Positions 6,564 to 10,211 of a DNA stretch of 10,211 nt are shown here, one piece after another. Source of the stretch: Candidatus Curtissbacteria bacterium (lineage in GTDB: Bacteria; Patescibacteriota; Microgenomatia; Curtissbacterales; GWA2-41-24); assembly GCA_030688205.1 (NCBI GenBank), contig JAUYIQ010000062.1, positions 1-10,211 of the forward strand, in the 5' to 3' direction. The notes beneath the pieces are model-generated. The model was not told the origin of the DNA. It saw nothing but the letters and a program-made list of their open reading frames with translations, and did not search any database. The translations under genes and the position numbers were made by a program. Every line of letters begins with the position of its first letter. Position 1 is the stretch's first letter.

Positions 6564-7415
6564 TTAGCGCAACTTAATTATGGTAGCAATTAAATCGGCG
6601 GTAAACATATGGCCTTCTTGTGAAGGATGAATACCGTCGTGACTGCTGACTAGCGTGCTATCGCCCCAGTTACCGCTTACTTTGGATTTGTCGAAAGCGT
6701 CTATTGCGGGAATACCCAGATTTTTAGATAAATTGACTGCGTTTTGCAACTGTTCGATGATGTGTGAAGCATGAGTGCTCGCAATATCTTCCGGCCAGTT
6801 GATTCCACCAGGGCCTTTACCAAAGCCAGTTTTAAGAGGTGCAATTTCTGCAAGCATATAAACAGTGCTGCCGGTGTTTTTAGCGCGATTCACAAGATCT
6901 GTGAGAGTTAGCCAATGACGATCCCGGTCATGTGTCGGGAACGGATTATAGGCAAATGAGGCAATTATCATAATGTCCGGTTTGACTTGAGAGATAGAAG
7001 GAAAGTTTCTGGTTTGATATGTGAATGGCTGGTCGAATCTTGCTAAACCATCGGCAACATTTTGGCCGCCAATTCCATAGTTGTAAAGCTTGAAGTTTGT
7101 TTGAGGATAACGAGCTTTTAAGCTGGCGTCCAGATATTCCAGGTTTTCTCCCATTGTGTCTACCATCGAATCTCCGAAAATTGCTATTGAGTATGTAGAC
7201 TTGGAGAGTTTGGGGATAGGGGTTGGAGAAGGTGAAGGGTTTGTGGGTGTCTCAACCGGAGTAGGTGTTGGGCTTGGAGAAGGAGACTGAGTGTTTACAG
7301 ATAGAACCCGCGAATTTTTTGGTGGATGAATTAGATTGTAGCCTACGAACGGAATAACGATTAAAAGAGTGAGAATGAGGATAGGCAGAGGATTTTTAAG
7401 AAGTCGCAAAAGCAC
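6564..7415 (-). CDS. Membrane-anchored SGNH/GDSL-family hydrolase
   Basis: This 283-residue protein has one N-terminal hydrophobic anchor (about 9-27) after a short basic start, a Pro/Ser/Thr spacer (about 44-69, PSPSPTPTP-type repeats) and a hydrolase domain from residue 75 to the end, so it faces outward. SGNH blocks are visible: IAIFGDSMVD (77-86) with nucleophile Ser83, NYGIGGQN (112-119) supplying the oxyanion Gly, SFAYNPF (153-159) whose Asn157 fits the block III Asn although the preceding residues differ from the usual GxND, and SHDGIHPS (258-265) with catalytic Asp260 and His263. Such enzymes de-esterify (often deacetylate) glycans or lipids. Next to an ArnT-like glycosyltransferase it probably edits the same surface polymer. 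The start is GTG 7415 with no Shine-Dalgarno sequence and no clear promoter; TATTAA six bases before it is a weak -10 candidate. Confidence 0.88.
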   Translation of the reverse strand: MLLRLLKNPLPILILTLLIVIPFVGYNLIHPPKNSRVLSVNTQSPSPSPTPTPVETPTNPSPSPTPIPKLSKSTYSIAIFGDSMVDTMGENLEYLDASLKARYPQTNFKLYNYGIGGQNVADGLARFDQPFTYQTRNFPSISQVKPDIMIIASFAYNPFPTHDRDRHWLTLTDLVNRAKNTGSTVYMLAEIAPLKTGFGKGPGGINWPEDIASTHASHIIEQLQNAVNLSKNLGIPAIDAFDKSKVSGNWGDSTLVSSHDGIHPSQEGHMFTADLIATIIKLR

Positions 7416-7478
7416 GCCGTTTTAATATTAACAGATGGCTCTACTATTTCTGTTTGTGCTGTGGTAATTTAATCAGTA
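7416..7478. promoter_or_regulatory. Divergent intergenic region between SGNH hydrolase and transketolase
   Basis: These 63 bp must hold promoters for both flanking genes. On the plus strand TTTAAT (7468-7473, 5 of 6 to the -10) lies five bases before ATG 7479. No ribosome site is present, so a leaderless transketolase mRNA is plausible, but I see no convincing -35. On the minus strand only a weak TATTAA is found near the GTG. Confidence 0.35.
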
Positions 7479-9335
<1,857 letters not shown>

Positions 9336-9362
<27 letters not shown>

Positions 9363-9782
9363 TTTAGCTCTTTGTTCTTCCTGATTGTTTGCAGCAAACT
9401 GGATGCCCTGTCTTGATAAAAGAGCTATTTTTTCTATCAAACTGCGAGCCAAAGAGACATTCGAACGCGAAAGGTTATCAACTAAGATTTCAGGGCCACC
9501 AGTCAAACTTTTAATATGAATGTGACCGAAAAAAGGGCCGACAGAACCTACAATACAGGCAATATCAGTTGCCATTATTGAATTAACAGTTTTCATCCAA
9601 AATCCATTGTTGATTATGTGAACTATTCTTAAGTTCTCTACCACCAGCTCATCGGGGAAAAGTGTCAGAGGGAATATTTGTCTAAATTTTCCCAGTACCT
9701 GCGATTTGCCATTAGTTGAACTCGGTTTTGCATTTTGGGCTTGCTCTAATCGCCATATATTTGATTGTGCTAAATATCTCAT
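9336..9782 (-). CDS. Conserved-looking 148-residue protein of unknown function
   Basis: ATG 9782 follows a perfect Shine-Dalgarno site, so this is a real gene. I cannot name a family. The N-terminus (1-35) is Gln/Asn/Ser-rich and probably flexible. A compact domain follows: FPLTLFPDELVVENLRIVHI (37-56), INNGFWMKTVNSIMATDIACIV (57-78), GPFFGHIHIKSL (82-93), then EILVDNLSRSNVSLARSLIEKIALLSRQG (98-126), a strand and a long helix, ending in a polar tail. A strand-rich core closed by a C-terminal helix recalls bacterial PH-like domains, but that is only a fold guess. There are no membrane segments or obvious catalytic residues. It diverges from a Crp/Fnr-type regulator across a palindrome-rich gap, so it may be a regulon member. 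Its last 27 nt overlap the end of tkt tail to tail, and the tkt terminator lies within its 3' coding part. Confidence 0.72.
9365..9433 (+). terminator. Intrinsic terminator of tkt, inside the opposing gene
   Basis: TAGCTCTTT (9365-9373) pairs perfectly with AAAGAGCTA (9419-9427) and is followed at once by six T (9428-9433). The 45-nt loop includes a small second hairpin, GTTTG-CAG-CAAAC (9387-9399). It starts two bases after the tkt stop (9360-9362). There is no T-run on the other strand, so it acts only on tkt. The long loop lowers confidence slightly. Confidence 0.65.
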
Positions 9783-9785
9783 ACG

Positions 9786-9795
9786 TCACCTCCTT
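9786..9795 (-). promoter_or_regulatory. Perfect Shine-Dalgarno site for the 148-residue protein
   Basis: On the minus strand AAGGAGGTGA precedes ATG 9782, with the AGGAGG core six bases from the start. It is the same extended anti-16S match as before the PUR-like gene at 509. Confidence 0.85.
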
Positions 9796-9834
9796 TTCTA
9801 CTTGAACTTTATCCAAGAAGGCAACTTTAGTATT

Positions 9835-9879
9835 ACTGTAAGCTTGCGCAAATTTAATTTCAGTAATATTTGTTACAGT
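9835..9879. promoter_or_regulatory. Inverted-repeat cluster upstream of the 148-residue gene
   Basis: ACTGTAA (9835-9841) and TTACAGT (9873-9879) are perfect inverted copies 31 bp apart. Between them lie the 8-bp palindrome TTGCGCAA (9844-9851) and GTAA-N6-TTAC (9863-9876), which overlaps the right arm. They fall where the minus-strand promoter should be. TTGCGC, 16 bp, TAAAGT on the minus strand is a weak promoter candidate there. Likely a regulator-binding region. Confidence 0.4.
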
Positions 9880-9892
9880 GCCTGCTGTTCGT

Positions 9893-9910
9893 TTGTAAGA
9901 AAAATTACAA
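9893..9910. promoter_or_regulatory. Crp/Fnr-shaped palindrome TTGTAA-N6-TTACAA
   Basis: TTGTAA (9893-9898) and TTACAA (9905-9910) are perfect inverted arms separated by 6 bp. This is the same geometry as the classical Crp site TGTGA-N6-TCACA, with A in place of G. It ends 5 bp before the -35 of the regulator gene, centred about 49 bp before the predicted transcription start, so autoregulation is plausible (inference). Confidence 0.55.
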
Positions 9911-9915
9911 TTTTT

Positions 9916-9944
9916 TTGTGAGGTAGATTACTGTGTGCTAGAAT
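9916..9944 (+). promoter_or_regulatory. Extended -10 promoter of the Crp/Fnr-type gene
   Basis: TTGTGA (9916-9921, 4 of 6) is followed after 17 bp by TAGAAT (9939-9944, 5 of 6) with an extended TGC just before it (9936-9938). Transcription would begin at 9950-9951, on the GTG start itself, so the mRNA is probably leaderless. No ribosome site is present. Confidence 0.65.
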
Positions 9945-9950
9945 AGCGGC

Positions 9951-10211
9951 GTGAAGAATTCAGAGCTTCACGAGCTAGATAAGATCTTTCGTAAACTTAA
10001 GCCAATCCATTTTAAGCGGGGGGAAATAATTATAAGAGCCGGAGATGCTCCTCCCGGCATTTTTTATCTTAAAAGCGGTTATGTCAAGGTTTATTCTGTT
10101 TCCAGAAGCGGTGAACAATTAACCCTAATAATTTTCAAACCCGGAGATATTTTCCCCGTTTCCTGGGCAATTAACAGTACCAAAAACGAATATTTTGCGG
10201 AAACTATGACA
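9951..10211 (+). CDS. Crp/Fnr-family transcriptional regulator, N-terminal part (cut by window edge)
   Basis: From GTG 9951, 87 codons run open to the right edge. The translation is a cyclic-nucleotide-binding-type beta-barrel domain: FRKLKPIHFKRGEIIIRAGDAP (13-34), then PGIFYLKSGYVKVYSVSRSGEQLTLIIFKPGDIFPVSWAI, with the paired glycines of the family (AGD, KSG, PGD). The C-terminal helix-turn-helix lies outside the window, so DNA specificity cannot be read. The usual cAMP-contact signature (RGE...R-SA) would fall at or beyond the edge, so the ligand is unknown. In the visible part there is no N-terminal Cys cluster as in Fnr, which argues against an iron-sulfur oxygen sensor. It probably controls itself and the divergent 148-residue gene through the palindromes in the shared gap. 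The GTG start fits the promoter spacing for a leaderless mRNA; a different start is possible because no ribosome site guides the choice. Confidence 0.85.
   Translation, partial: MKNSELHELDKIFRKLKPIHFKRGEIIIRAGDAPPGIFYLKSGYVKVYSVSRSGEQLTLIIFKPGDIFPVSWAINSTKNEYFAETMT

Noticed and set aside
7205..7290. Purine-rich repetitive stretch in the SGNH gene as a DNA repeat element
   Set aside because: It encodes a Pro/Ser/Thr spacer with varied codons, so the repetition is explained at the protein level.
9706..9921. Plus-strand reading frame of 71 codons crossing the divergent gap
   Set aside because: It overlaps a well-supported minus-strand gene and its start region, has no ribosome site, and its composition is Cys/Phe-rich without a motif.

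Overview
The window reads as a piece of a small, AT-rich, densely coded bacterial genome. Genes abut or overlap by a few bases, no gap exceeds about 170 bp, and lysine-rich proteins are common. The gene mix includes three large GT-C membrane glycosyltransferases, a free-standing PUR/DUF3276-like protein, a BrnT/CopG toxin-antitoxin pair, a transketolase closer to the animal/archaeal type than to the E. coli type, and in-frame heptanucleotide repeats. This suggests a Candidate Phyla Radiation (Patescibacteria) lineage, perhaps Microgenomates. That placement is inferred from gene content and style; no rRNA or other marker is present.

Layout. (1) 1-353, minus: the N-terminal part of an unrecognised membrane protein, cut by the left edge. 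It diverges from a small gene at 509-754 (+) encoding a PUR-like nucleic-acid-binding protein, which has a near-consensus promoter and a perfect Shine-Dalgarno sequence. (2) 806-5157, plus: a tight gene string. It starts with a BrnT-like toxin and a CopG-type antitoxin behind a promoter carrying two tandem TGTAnTACA sites. It continues with a GT-C glycosyltransferase, an AlkD-like DNA glycosylase, and a second glycosyltransferase whose start codon overlaps the AlkD stop. (3) 7415-5163, minus: a two-gene unit of a membrane-anchored SGNH hydrolase followed by an ArnT/PMT-like glycosyltransferase, convergent with the plus-strand string. (4) 7479-9362, plus: a single-chain transketolase interrupted in frame by low-complexity DNA, namely five copies of AAACTGG in the N-terminal domain and, in the inter-domain linker, a perfect hairpin followed by two further heptamer arrays. 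Its intrinsic terminator lies inside the end of the opposing gene. (5) 9782-9336, minus: a 148-residue protein of no family I can name, with a perfect Shine-Dalgarno sequence. It diverges from (6) a Crp/Fnr-family regulator starting at 9951 and cut by the right edge. The 168-bp gap between them holds palindromes shaped like Crp/Fnr sites and a good promoter placed for leaderless initiation.

Function. Most of the coding capacity serves the cell surface: three polyprenyl-phosphate-sugar-type glycosyltransferases and an anchored esterase-like hydrolase would decorate envelope glycans or proteins. Transketolase supplies pentose- and tetrose-phosphate interconversion. AlkD and the toxin-antitoxin pair are accessory functions embedded in the glycosyltransferase string. 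The most unusual feature is the set of repeat-derived insertions inside the transketolase gene. The operator-like arrays, the apparent split between perfect-Shine-Dalgarno and leaderless genes, and the unknown 148-residue protein also deserve a second look.
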